Notes under the pieces: generated by a model
Databases searched by the model: none
What the model saw: only the letters and a program-made list of their open reading frames with translations
Told to the model about the DNA's origin: nothing
Assembly (NCBI GenBank): GCA_965116195.1
Contig: OZ220491.1
Location: forward strand, 1,922,001 to 1,986,000
Direction of reading: 5' to 3'
DNA from: Aldehydirespirator sp965116195
GTDB lineage: Bacteria; Actinomycetota; Acidimicrobiia; Acidimicrobiales; Aldehydirespiratoraceae
Length of the DNA stretch: 64,000 bases
Position numbers and translations under genes: made by a program
Part shown: positions 25,345 to 32,893 of the stretch, one piece after another
How positions within the stretch are numbered: the stretch's first letter is position 1
Layout of the letters: the number at the start of each line of letters is the position of its first letter

Positions 25345-25449
25345 CCGACCTCCAAACCTCCAGAACATACAGCCAATACGGTCACGTAGAGAGTTTCCTG
25401 GGTTCTCTCGGATCCAGTTGCAGAGTTCATTCCCGCTTCTCGGCATGTT

Positions 25450-26295
25450 TCACCTATGCAGATGGCATTTCCCTGACAGATGTGATGTTGTGTTGCGGCA
25501 TCTGCGACTGTTGGAGATCAAATGAGCGCATTGCTGAGGTCTGCTGAGGACAGCATTGTGTGCTTCCAGTGCCAGAGCGCTCGGTGCGTGGCCACGCTGA
25601 TCCAAGAAACGTTGCAAACTGATTCTGCTACTTTTTGGGAGCGAGACATCAGATGCTATACGTTTCAATATCCCGCGTTCGCTCCGCGACAGCGGCAGTT
25701 CTGTGGATGACAAATCGCAACATTTTAACAAAGTTGCGAGGTCGTCTCTGTGCCTGCCAACTGATCGACCTTCTCCTGACATATGATAGTAAAGGGCTGA
25801 GCCTTTGACCACCAAAGCCCCTACAGGCGAAGGAACCCGCACCAAAGCAGTAGAGTCTTCAAACTCAATACTCACCTGGCGTGCGCGTGCCAAAGCTCTC
25901 GATGCTCCCCTAACAGCCAAGGATCTGCCTAAACCGAGCTTCAAAGGATTCCGATTACCCAGATGGTCTGGTGACAAAATATTAATTTTGGCTTCGCCAC
26001 GAACGTAACGATGTCCTGCATTCGTGACAGTAGATATACGTTGATCAAAGCCCAAGTTCCTTAGAGCACGATCCGCCTGATCCAAACCATCGGCCTGCAT
26101 ACGTAGGTCCATCACAATGTCAGCATCAGTCGTTTCGCGCAACATAGAGTCTGGTTGTTCTGCCGCGTGGACAGTCACCATTTGACCACCCACCAGAACC
26201 CAGTTCTTGCCGAGTTGTGGCGCTACTTCGAGTAGTGCTTTCCAACTCGCACGCGCCGCACGCGCTTGCACAGAAACCAACAGCTTATGCTGCAT
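25450..26295 (-). CDS. Nucleotidyltransferase-fold protein, AbiEii/toxin-like, with C-terminal Cys/His motif
   Basis: The motif WVLVGGQMVTVHA followed by RETTDADIVMDLR is the GG...DxD pattern of DNA polymerase beta-like nucleotidyltransferases, as in AbiEii and MenT-type toxins, which modify tRNA or nucleotides. The extreme C-terminus (CAHLISNSRRC ... GKCHLHR) looks like a small CCCH zinc site, and a similar tail ends the AAA ATPase of the same island. The start overlaps the HTH gene by 11 nt. Local G+C is visibly lower than in neighbours. Toxin function is inference from fold and pairing. Confidence 0.7.
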   Translation of the reverse strand: MQHKLLVSVQARAARASWKALLEVAPQLGKNWVLVGGQMVTVHAAEQPDSMLRETTDADIVMDLRMQADGLDQADRALRNLGFDQRISTVTNAGHRYVRGEAKINILSPDHLGNRNPLKLGLGRSLAVRGASRALARARQVSIEFEDSTALVRVPSPVGALVVKGSALYYHMSGEGRSVGRHRDDLATLLKCCDLSSTELPLSRSERGILKRIASDVSLPKSSRISLQRFLDQRGHAPSALALEAHNAVLSRPQQCAHLISNSRRCRNTTSHLSGKCHLHR

Positions 26296-27076
26296 TTAGA
26301 ATTTGCTGCTTGTGCTGCATGATTGCCAGAGCCGCGTCGCGGTTGCGGCTCCCAGAGCAGGTCATCAAGTCCAAAGACACTGCTGCTAATGGTGCCAACA
26401 TCAGGCCCTGGTACTCTACTGATGGCTCCGCTTCGGATACGGCCGATTCCCACACTTCATCCTCCACAAACCGGATAACAGTTGTGCCTTCAGTACTCAA
26501 ATACCAGCCAGACAGACCAACCAAGTCCGAGTACTTGGCGCAGGGTATGTAGAAGTCATGTTCAAGTTTGAGTTTTGGTATCCCGATATCATGGTGCGCC
26601 GCAACCCGTTCAAGCCATTCTGTCGATGCTGCAACACCGCTCAGCATCCCGCCGAGCTCGTACACCATCTCATATGGAACGCCACTACCCCGATACCACC
26701 TGGTCACACGACCGCGTTGCTGATACTTCACACCGTCCAGCACATCAACGTCGGTTGCGTTGATGGCCTGCCACGCACGCTGAGGAGAATACGGTCGTGA
26801 AGGCGGGAACCGCATGTTGAGCCTGGCCGCCAGGTTGCCGTGCGGGATAGCCCACCGGCCGCCTATCTTGAAGGCTGGCAGATGGTGGTTCTCAATGAGT
26901 TTGCGAATTCTGGCTTGGGAGATGCCCAGCATTTCGGCTGCTGTGGGGACATCCACCGGCTGCATCAGAACTTGCATGAGACATATGATAGCACAAGTAT
27001 TGCGCAGGCGCTCGTTATATGCACCCAGATCGCCAAGCCGCGTGAGGTTCTCTGACTCGTATTGCAGGGGGTGCAT
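26285..27076 (-). CDS. Excisionase-type HTH protein, putative regulator/antitoxin of the nucleotidyltransferase
   Basis: An HTH_17/MerR-like segment is clear: PTAAEMLGISQARIRKLIENHHLPAFKIGGRWAIP. The C-terminal ~160 residues (GVPYEMVYELGG, YIPCAKYSDLVGLSGWYLS) were not recognised. In AbiE-type systems an HTH antitoxin gene precedes and overlaps the nucleotidyltransferase gene, as here, although this HTH type differs from AbiEi. ATG 27076 is tentative; TTG 27109 is further upstream. It lies 71 nt after the AAA ATPase gene. Confidence 0.65.
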   Translation of the reverse strand: MHPLQYESENLTRLGDLGAYNERLRNTCAIICLMQVLMQPVDVPTAAEMLGISQARIRKLIENHHLPAFKIGGRWAIPHGNLAARLNMRFPPSRPYSPQRAWQAINATDVDVLDGVKYQQRGRVTRWYRGSGVPYEMVYELGGMLSGVAASTEWLERVAAHHDIGIPKLKLEHDFYIPCAKYSDLVGLSGWYLSTEGTTVIRFVEDEVWESAVSEAEPSVEYQGLMLAPLAAVSLDLMTCSGSRNRDAALAIMQHKQQILNAA

Positions 27077-27147
27077 CACGGACGTGAGCACCTGCCCAAC
27101 AGTCGCCAAGCCGTCAGGCCCTCAGCACGCCTGGCGGCTCAAAGCGG

Positions 27148-28497
27148 TTAGCGTTTGCTCCTGCACCTGCCTTGATGGCCTTTTGGGAGTACGCACCGGC
27201 GCTTGGCTCTCGGCATCCAGTCGTTACACAACACCATGGACGATATGTCTACTTTTGAAGGGCGAGGTTCCAGTGGAATCTCTGGCCTTGTTTCCGGTCG
27301 AGGATCCGATGAGGCTGCTGATTCGGAGCCTAGGTCTGCCTCTTGGAGAATGACATCTCCCGGAACAAGGTTGGTCAACCATCTGCCACCGCCCTTACTC
27401 TTGACGGTGTAACCAGAAAGACATAGCCGACGATCCAAAGCACGCACAGTCGACTGAGCGAGTCCTATCCGCTGCGCAATACTTGCGACTGTCGCCCCAT
27501 CACCGAATTCTGCCAAGGCTATCAAATAGTTCTGCTCGGATGATGACAAGTTGTAAAAGGCTGGAACACTGATGTTGTTCTTGACCATCTGTTCGGCTAC
27601 CATGATGGCTTGCCGTGCAACCTCCACGCTGATTGAGCGTCTAGGCGCACCCGCGATCTCCCAAGCCGCATGTCCGAGCGCTTGCAACTTGTATGGCGAG
27701 CCATCTACAGCCCCGGCCATCAACTCCAGGGCAGTATCATCTATCCTCCCATCAGCCTCGCCGATAGGTGAGCGAAGGCCACGTATCGCATCAATAAACT
27801 CCAGAGGGGTCATCCCATATCGGTGGCAACGTCGAAAGAAGGTCAAGGCTCGGTCCTCAAAGAGCATATATTCCATATCTGGCAGCCCTGCACCTATGAA
27901 AGCCAAAGGATGTTCATCCACAATTGTAACATGCTGTAAGTCGTTTAGAAGCCGACGTGCTTCAGTCTTGTCGATACTGTGAATTTCGTCCACAGTCAAA
28001 AGAACTGAACTGTCATTTTCAGCCGCTTTATCAGCAAGGAGGCTCAAGAGATGTCGCAAGTCCATCTCTGCGTCATGGAATTCTGTTGTGCTTTTCTCTC
28101 CTTGATATGGGCCGACTTTCAGGCTTAGACTCTTGGTGACTGATCTGGAGCTTCCAACGCCACTCAAGTCCAACCACTCGTACCGGCTAGGCAGTCGTTC
28201 GATTTCCTGCCTGATTCTTCCCGCCAAGCCAGGCGTGCTTGCGTCAACCGACAGCACCACCCATCCATCGTTCGCTGCTCGACTCCGGATCTCTGAGAGC
28301 ACCACCGTCTTGCCAGAACCGCGTACACCTACCAAAATACTCGTGAAACGTATGTCGCGCGGGCCACTGACGAGTCCAGCACCCAAGTCAGCCAGCATCT
28401 CGTCGCGTCCTACCATTGATGCCGGGTGCCGCCCAAAGCCAGGCGAGAACGGGTTGGAGGAAATGTTGACTGCCAGATGCCTTCCGGTGTCACTCAC
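27148..28497 (-). CDS. AAA ATPase with C-terminal winged HTH and Cys/His tail
   Basis: An Orc1/Cdc6-like AAA_16 ATPase: FVGR-like SMVGRDEMLADL, Walker A GVRGSGKTVVL, Walker B LLTVDEIHSI, and sensor-like AFIGAGLP. It is followed by a winged-helix region (SSEQNYLIALAEFGDG ... AQSTVRALDRRLCLSGY). The tail (CNDWMPRAKRRCVLPKGHQGRCRSK) has a CCHC pattern like that ending the nucleotidyltransferase. Such ATPases often accompany mobile or defence gene sets. GTG 28497 has TAGGTT 6 nt upstream. Its stop is TAA, unlike most genes here. Confidence 0.8.
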   Translation of the reverse strand: MSDTGRHLAVNISSNPFSPGFGRHPASMVGRDEMLADLGAGLVSGPRDIRFTSILVGVRGSGKTVVLSEIRSRAANDGWVVLSVDASTPGLAGRIRQEIERLPSRYEWLDLSGVGSSRSVTKSLSLKVGPYQGEKSTTEFHDAEMDLRHLLSLLADKAAENDSSVLLTVDEIHSIDKTEARRLLNDLQHVTIVDEHPLAFIGAGLPDMEYMLFEDRALTFFRRCHRYGMTPLEFIDAIRGLRSPIGEADGRIDDTALELMAGAVDGSPYKLQALGHAAWEIAGAPRRSISVEVARQAIMVAEQMVKNNISVPAFYNLSSSEQNYLIALAEFGDGATVASIAQRIGLAQSTVRALDRRLCLSGYTVKSKGGGRWLTNLVPGDVILQEADLGSESAASSDPRPETRPEIPLEPRPSKVDISSMVLCNDWMPRAKRRCVLPKGHQGRCRSKR

Positions 28498-28794
28498 GAT
28501 CCTAACCTACACAACTTCAGCTTAATATGCACAACATCATCATTTTATGCACAACTTGAGCAGGCGTAGCACTACCGACACAAGTACCGATGGCCCCATG
28601 ATGTCAACCGAGCCGACACTGCTCCAGCGGGCGACGCCAGACCCGGGCACCCCAGGGACAGCTGTGATGTGAGGCTCGGTGACCCCAGTAAACACAATGC
28701 CAGACGACCAAGGGACAGCACACCCGGTAGCGACCATGATGTGAGGCTCGGTGCCTTAGTGGGCACTGCTTGCAGGCGGCGGAGAGACTGAGAG
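28498..28794. other. Region between the AAA ATPase promoter and tRNA-Glu
   Basis: About 300 bp without a gene. The segment GATGTGAGGCTCGGTG occurs twice (near 28667 and 28738), each after an AGGGACAGC motif. Function unknown. Confidence 0.6.
28504..28509 (-). promoter_or_regulatory. -10 element TAGGTT of the AAA ATPase gene
   Basis: TAGGTT ends 6 nt before GTG 28497. Confidence 0.45.
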
Positions 28795-28867
28795 CACCCC
28801 GTACGGGATTTGAACCCGTGCTACCACCTTGAGAGGGTGGCGTCCTTGGCCTCTAGACGAACGGGGC
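28795..28867 (-). tRNA. tRNA-Glu (anticodon CTC)
   Basis: The minus strand gives acceptor GCCCCGT/ACGGGGT, anticodon stem CCACC/GGTGG with loop CTCTCAA (anticodon CTC), T stem-loop CGGGTTCAAATCCCG and discriminator G. Total 73 nt; CCA not encoded. Confidence 0.95.
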
Positions 28868-28926
28868 TTGTGACGAACCCGGCAACAGCGTCCGGGGCCG
28901 ACGCAAAGGGCAGTTTAGTGCCCGGG

Positions 28927-28998
28927 TTCGGGGAGGAGGACTCGAACCCCCAATGGCTGGGCCAGAACCAGCTGTGTTGCCGATTACACCATCCCCGA
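28927..28998 (-). tRNA. tRNA-Gln (anticodon CTG)
   Basis: The minus strand gives acceptor TCGGGGA/TCCCCGA, anticodon stem GCTGG/CCAGC with loop TTCTGGC (anticodon CTG), T stem-loop with GGTTCGAGTCC and discriminator A. Total 72 nt; CCA not encoded. It is 59 nt upstream of tRNA-Glu in the same direction. Confidence 0.95.
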
Positions 28999-29037
28999 TG
29001 AGAACGCCCCACAATACTACCGGCTGATCAGTGGAAC

Positions 29038-30129
29038 TCAGGTTGCCGCCCTGGTCATCAACTGCGCGATCTGGCCCTTGGTGCCCAGCGCGATCATCAC
29101 ATCGTTACCGGCCAACTCGAAATGTCCCGGCGGATCAATCACGAAGGAGCCGTCACGACGCACAGCCAGCACGGTGGCACCGGTGGATTCTCGGATCCGA
29201 CATGAAGACAACGTCAAGTTGGCAAAGGGACTGTCAGCCGAAACCTGGATCTCGCTGAGGCGCACTTCGAGTCGCTCGTCATGCATCACCACGTCGAGGT
29301 ATTCGACAACATCCGGCTGGAGCACCAACGCCGCCATCCTTGATCCACCGATCGCGTGAGCGTTCACCACCCGATCCACCCCGGCCTGTCGCAACTTAGG
29401 CTCAGATGAAGACTCGTTGGAACGAGCCACGATCAGCAACTCAGGACACATTGAGCGAGCCGTCAACGCCACGAAGAGATTGTCCACGTCAGAGTCAAGC
29501 GCCAAAACCAGCGCACCTGCTCGCTCCAGGCCTGCCGCCACCAAGATGCTGTCGTCTGTCGCCTCACCCACAAGGCTCGGACTCGACATCTCCCCGCTGA
29601 CATCTCTTCGGTCAACGACCACGACCTCCTTACCGGCGCTGGCAAGCGCCCTGTAAATGGAATCTCCGACCTGACCGAAACCACACAAAACAACATGATC
29701 ACTCATTCGGTCAATTTGCTTCTGCATGCGCCGTCTCCGGATCTGATCATCAAGGCGACCCTCAAACAACGACTCTATGAGAACGCCCAACGTATACAGC
29801 GCCGTGGCCGTACCGAGGAGGATCACCAGGATCGTGAAGTTGCGGTAACCCAGCGTCACCGTCCCGACCTCGTGATAGCCAACCGTCGTGATCGTTATGA
29901 CGGTCTGATACAGGGCATCCCCGAAGGTCAGTCCAAACTGGACATAGCCGATTGTTCCTATGCCGATCACCAGCACCAGCACACCGAGTCCGGCCCAGAA
30001 GCGACCCCAGGGATCCTTGGGAGCACCGCTCGCCAAATGTGGCGGCCGTCGGCGACTGCGACCCAAATACCGCAACTTCACCGTCGCCAACAATAGACGA
30101 CCCAGCCCCCGACTGAGAACGGGGGACAT
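29038..30129 (-). CDS. Potassium channel with TrkA-N (RCK) regulatory domain
   Basis: A two-TM ion channel: first TM segment LGVLVLVIGIGTIGYVQF, pore with the selectivity filter TTVGYHEVG, second TM FTILVILLGTATALYTLGVLIES. Its RCK-N Rossmann domain begins VVLCGFGQVGDSIYRAL. A TrkA-C-like C-terminus follows (RLSEIQVSADSPFANLTL). It would conduct K+ across the inner membrane under ligand control. ATG 30129 is preferred to TTG 30135. No clear ribosome site is seen. Confidence 0.92.
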   Translation of the reverse strand: MSPVLSRGLGRLLLATVKLRYLGRSRRRPPHLASGAPKDPWGRFWAGLGVLVLVIGIGTIGYVQFGLTFGDALYQTVITITTVGYHEVGTVTLGYRNFTILVILLGTATALYTLGVLIESLFEGRLDDQIRRRRMQKQIDRMSDHVVLCGFGQVGDSIYRALASAGKEVVVVDRRDVSGEMSSPSLVGEATDDSILVAAGLERAGALVLALDSDVDNLFVALTARSMCPELLIVARSNESSSEPKLRQAGVDRVVNAHAIGGSRMAALVLQPDVVEYLDVVMHDERLEVRLSEIQVSADSPFANLTLSSCRIRESTGATVLAVRRDGSFVIDPPGHFELAGNDVMIALGTKGQIAQLMTRAAT

Positions 30130-30668
30130 GGGCAATTCCGCAGGGTTGCCTGCAACGACATATTGCGATGCTGTCAGCGGTGGTGAGATACCCGTGACGG
30201 TCGCAACGTCGCTGGACTCGGCCGAACAGTGCTTGAATACAGCAGCCGGACACGCTCCGGGACGGTCAGCATCTCGCGGTTACCTGCAACGAACGTACTG
30301 CGATGCTGACGCTGCCCCCCCTCGGCTCCAACGAGAGCGACCCGAAATGGCCTTGTCATGGCTGGCCGACTGACCCGACACCTGCCAACGGCTTCACAAA
30401 TTGCAAAGGATTGACGTTGAGCGTTTGTCATGGCTGGCCGACTGACCCGACATGCGTTGACCGTGACGATGCCGGTAGCGGCGATGCCGTTGAGCGTTTG
30501 TCATGGCTGGCCGACTGACCCGACACCTGCCAACTCTCTCGGCTCTCGGACGTGACACCCGGACACCCGGAAGTACATGGCCCCCACGCTTTGACGACGA
30601 CCTACTGCTCGCGGCTCGGACGTGACACCCGAAACACCCGGAAGAGCTATCAGGCATGAGCCGGGCAG
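30130..30668. repeat. Repeat-rich intergenic region upstream of the TrmH-like gene
   Basis: Between divergent genes lie three copies of TGTCATGGCTGGCCGACTGA plus flanks (near 30355, 30426, 30499). There are two copies of GTTNCCTGCAACGA (near 30143 and 30278) and two of CTCGGACGTGACACCCG (near 30546 and 30615). No gene is supported here. Confidence 0.75.
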
Positions 30669-30674
30669 TACCGT
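30669..30674 (+). promoter_or_regulatory. -10 element TACCGT of the TrmH-like gene
   Basis: TACCGT ends 7 nt before GTG 30682. Confidence 0.5.
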
Positions 30675-30681
30675 GAACGCT

Positions 30682-31320
30682 GTGAGCGGATCCGTCGAAC
30701 CGGTCGGTGTCGGCCCTCATCCCGAGCCATGGCCAGCGGGCGCACACCTCGACCCCGAACTGCTACGGGAAGGTGACCGACGTAATGTGGTAGACCGTTA
30801 CCGCTACTGGACAGTGGCCGCCATCAAGGCCGACCTCGACCCTCGTCGCCACTGTTTCCATGTGGCGATAGAGAACTGGGAACACGACCGCAATATCGGC
30901 ACCATCGTGCGCACCGCCAACGCCTTCGCTGCCGCGGCCGTACACATCGTGGGCCAACGGCGCTGGAACCGACGAGGAGCCATGATGACAGACGTGTACC
31001 AGCATGTCAGCCACCACACCTCCATCAGAGATCTGGCAACCTGGGCCTCAACGGCCCGACTGCCTCTGGTGGGAGTGGACAACCTGCCCGATGCGGTGCC
31101 ACTGGAAACGTCCGAGTTGCCAGAAAAGTGCGTGCTGCTGTTCGGTCAAGAAGGTCCGGGCCTGTCCGCAGAAGCAGCGGAGGCCTGCACGCAGGTTCTG
31201 TCCATCTCCCAGTACGGCTCGACTCGCTCCATCAACGCAGGTGTCGCTGCCGGAATAGCCATGCACGCCTGGATCCGCCGCTGGGCCAACCCACCAGCCT
31301 GCCCTGGCCCACAACGTTGA
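30682..31320 (+). CDS. TrmH/SpoU-family RNA 2'-O-methyltransferase
   Basis: A knotted SPOUT methyltransferase that would methylate ribose in tRNA or rRNA. The family motifs are IENWEHDRNIGTIVRTANAF (motif 1 with the conserved Asn/Arg), LLFGQEGPGLS (motif 2) and ISQYGSTRSINAGVAAGIAM (motif 3). Length (about 212 aa) is normal for TrmH-like enzymes without an extra RNA-binding domain. GTG 30682 is supported by TACCGT 7 nt upstream. Its 3' tail is duplicated just after the stop. Confidence 0.88.
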   Translation: MSGSVEPVGVGPHPEPWPAGAHLDPELLREGDRRNVVDRYRYWTVAAIKADLDPRRHCFHVAIENWEHDRNIGTIVRTANAFAAAAVHIVGQRRWNRRGAMMTDVYQHVSHHTSIRDLATWASTARLPLVGVDNLPDAVPLETSELPEKCVLLFGQEGPGLSAEAAEACTQVLSISQYGSTRSINAGVAAGIAMHAWIRRWANPPACPGPQR

Positions 31321-31386
31321 AGCGCCAGAGGCATTGCCGGTACCAAAGCTGGGCCAACCCACCAGCCTGACCGGCCCCACAACTGC
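31279..31386 (+). repeat. Duplication of the TrmH-like gene 3' tail
   Basis: The segment GCTGGGCCAACCCACCAGCC at the gene end recurs about 67 bp later. TTG 31317 overlaps the stop (TTGA) and opens a 17-codon ORF ending WANPPA-stop at 31370, matching WANPPACPGPQR in the gene. Confidence 0.8.
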
Positions 31387-31413
31387 CATTAGCCAAGTGG
31401 GTTCGGCGCTGCC

Positions 31414-31698
31414 TCAGCGAGTAGGCACCAGTGAGTACGAGATCACATTGACCGTCCGCTCAGATTCGTTGATGAGATAGCCAGCACACAGGTCATAGCC
31501 GGGGCGAGTACTCGACCGACCGATCCGACAGTAGAACTCGCCCGTTGAATCCCTGTCGGCCAAGATGTCCCAAGGATCAATGCTCAGTCGCCGAGCAAAT
31601 TCAAGCAGTCTCTTGACATCAGCGGCTTCCAGCCGTTGTCGCTGTTTGAAGTCGGCAATGCGGGAATGCGCGTTGGTACGCCATGGTTCAGAACTCAA
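31414..31698 (-). CDS. Putative toxin partner of the Panacea-domain protein
   Basis: A 94-aa protein, helical in the first half (DFKQRQRLEAADVKRLLEFARRL) and strand-rich in the second (GEFYCRIGR, YDLCAGYLIN, TVNVISYSLVPT). That layout resembles small RelE/ParE-like or other mRNA/tRNA-targeting toxins, but no family could be assigned. The TTG start overlaps the stop of the Panacea-domain gene (TTGA), so the two are translationally coupled. In known PanAT pairs the Panacea antitoxin neutralises diverse small toxins encoded next to it. Toxin role is inferred only from this pairing. Confidence 0.55.
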   Translation of the reverse strand: MSSEPWRTNAHSRIADFKQRQRLEAADVKRLLEFARRLSIDPWDILADRDSTGEFYCRIGRSSTRPGYDLCAGYLINESERTVNVISYSLVPTR

Positions 31699-32240
31699 TG
31701 AGACTGCAAAAGATGGAGTTCAGCCTTCAGCGCATCACCCAGCTCAGGCGGATCAGCCCTGAAGTCAGTGTCATCACACACCGCCTTGACGGCGGCGCGG
31801 ATCTGTTTCAGGTCTTGGCTCTCCCTACTGAAAAAGTCGGCCAAGGAGTCGTGAGAAATCAACTGGTTCTCAACCCTGCGACCGCCGTCGGTGACATCGT
31901 GCCAAGGAGCCTCAACATGGGTCGCGTCAATCAGTTGGCTACAGGTACGGCCCTCGACACGACGAAGCACGTAGGTGATCACGTTGCAGACGGACTCGGG
32001 CGGGGACTCCGAGGCCGTCACAGCCTCATCACCTTTCTCGGCATGCCAAAGCACGGCCACAACCGGCCCCTTGTCCCATGCCTCGATCGCGTCATCTATG
32101 GCTGGACTGCCGCTCCAAGCCAGGTTGTATCCTTGCACATAGTAAAGCAGCTTGTGCAGCTTGGCCTTGCCGATGTTGGGTCGGCGACGGCGGATTTCTG
32201 TCACAACCCGCAAGGTGGACGATGTAGGTACCTGGGCCAT
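31695..32240 (-). CDS. Panacea-domain (DUF4065, SocA/GepA-like) protein, putative antitoxin
   Basis: The motif KLHKLLYYVQGYNLAWSG, then AIEAWDKGPVV, is the hallmark of DUF4065, now called Panacea, the antitoxin domain of PanAT toxin-antitoxin systems and of SocA. At 181 aa it is essentially a single-domain version with a C-terminal helical end. The ATG has AAAGGAC 7-8 nt upstream, one of the few leadered starts in the window. It is coupled to a 94-aa downstream protein by a TTGA overlap. Confidence 0.82.
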   Translation of the reverse strand: MAQVPTSSTLRVVTEIRRRRPNIGKAKLHKLLYYVQGYNLAWSGSPAIDDAIEAWDKGPVVAVLWHAEKGDEAVTASESPPESVCNVITYVLRRVEGRTCSQLIDATHVEAPWHDVTDGGRRVENQLISHDSLADFFSRESQDLKQIRAAVKAVCDDTDFRADPPELGDALKAELHLLQSH

Positions 32241-32879
32241 CTATTTTGTCCTTTCTGCTCGTCCTGCAACAGTGGCACCCGGGTTCCTCACCTGCCCCCT
32301 GCCAAGAACCGTTCGGTTGGGCTGGAACCTGATTCCTTCCGACTGGGCTGGCAACTGGTGACCGAATCCTTGACTGCTTCTCAGAGTACTTCCACCCTAC
32401 GACATCAGCCCACGCATTCTGGACATCAGCCCAGTAATGCGAATTTCCTGGCATCGGTGGGACTGATCCCCCGCTGTTCACGGGAATGTCCGAGTCCGAA
32501 GCAAACAACGGGGATCGGCTTGGATATCGCAGTACCCACCACAGGAACCTCGGAGCTTGGCGCTGACCTCGAGCCACCAACCAACGGGAGCAGCAGAACT
32601 TGGCCGACTGGTCATCCAAGCTCGCTGCGTTGATCACATCACACCACGCGCGCAAGGCGGCACCGGCAGAACTTGGCCGACTGGTCATCCAAGCTCGCTG
32701 CGGACTGTCACATCAGTGCTGCGTACTCTGCCTTCGCTGAGGAACTTGGCCGACTGGTCATCCAAGCTCGCTGCGGACTGTCACATCAGTGCTGCGTACT
32801 CTGCCTTCGCTGAGGAACTTGGCGCGACTGGTCATCCAAGCTCGCTGCGGGTGCCTGCGGTATCGCTGTGACCTGCGGC
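32241..32879. repeat. Repeat-rich region upstream of valS (four copies, mostly 74 bp apart)
   Basis: AACTTGGCCGACTGGTCATC begins near 32594, 32671, 32745 and (with a 2-bp change) 32817. Two spacers are near-identical GACTGTCACATCAGTGCTGC segments. The rest (32241-32590) shows no gene. No T-box specifier or antiterminator consensus was found. Confidence 0.8.
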
Positions 32880-32885
32880 TAGTTT
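32880..32885 (+). promoter_or_regulatory. -10 element TAGTTT of valS
   Basis: TAGTTT ends 8 nt before ATG 32894. Confidence 0.45.
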
Positions 32886-32893
32886 GCCGCCGC

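Noticed and set aside
25345..25449. Attachment-site copy of a tRNA 3' end at the far side of the three-gene island
   Set aside because: No stretch matching the tRNA-Glu or tRNA-Gln 3' end was found here by eye; an exact search could still find a short one.
32241..32893. T-box leader for valS
   Set aside because: No AGGGTGGNACCGCG-like antiterminator sequence or specifier stem could be found, and valS appears leaderless.
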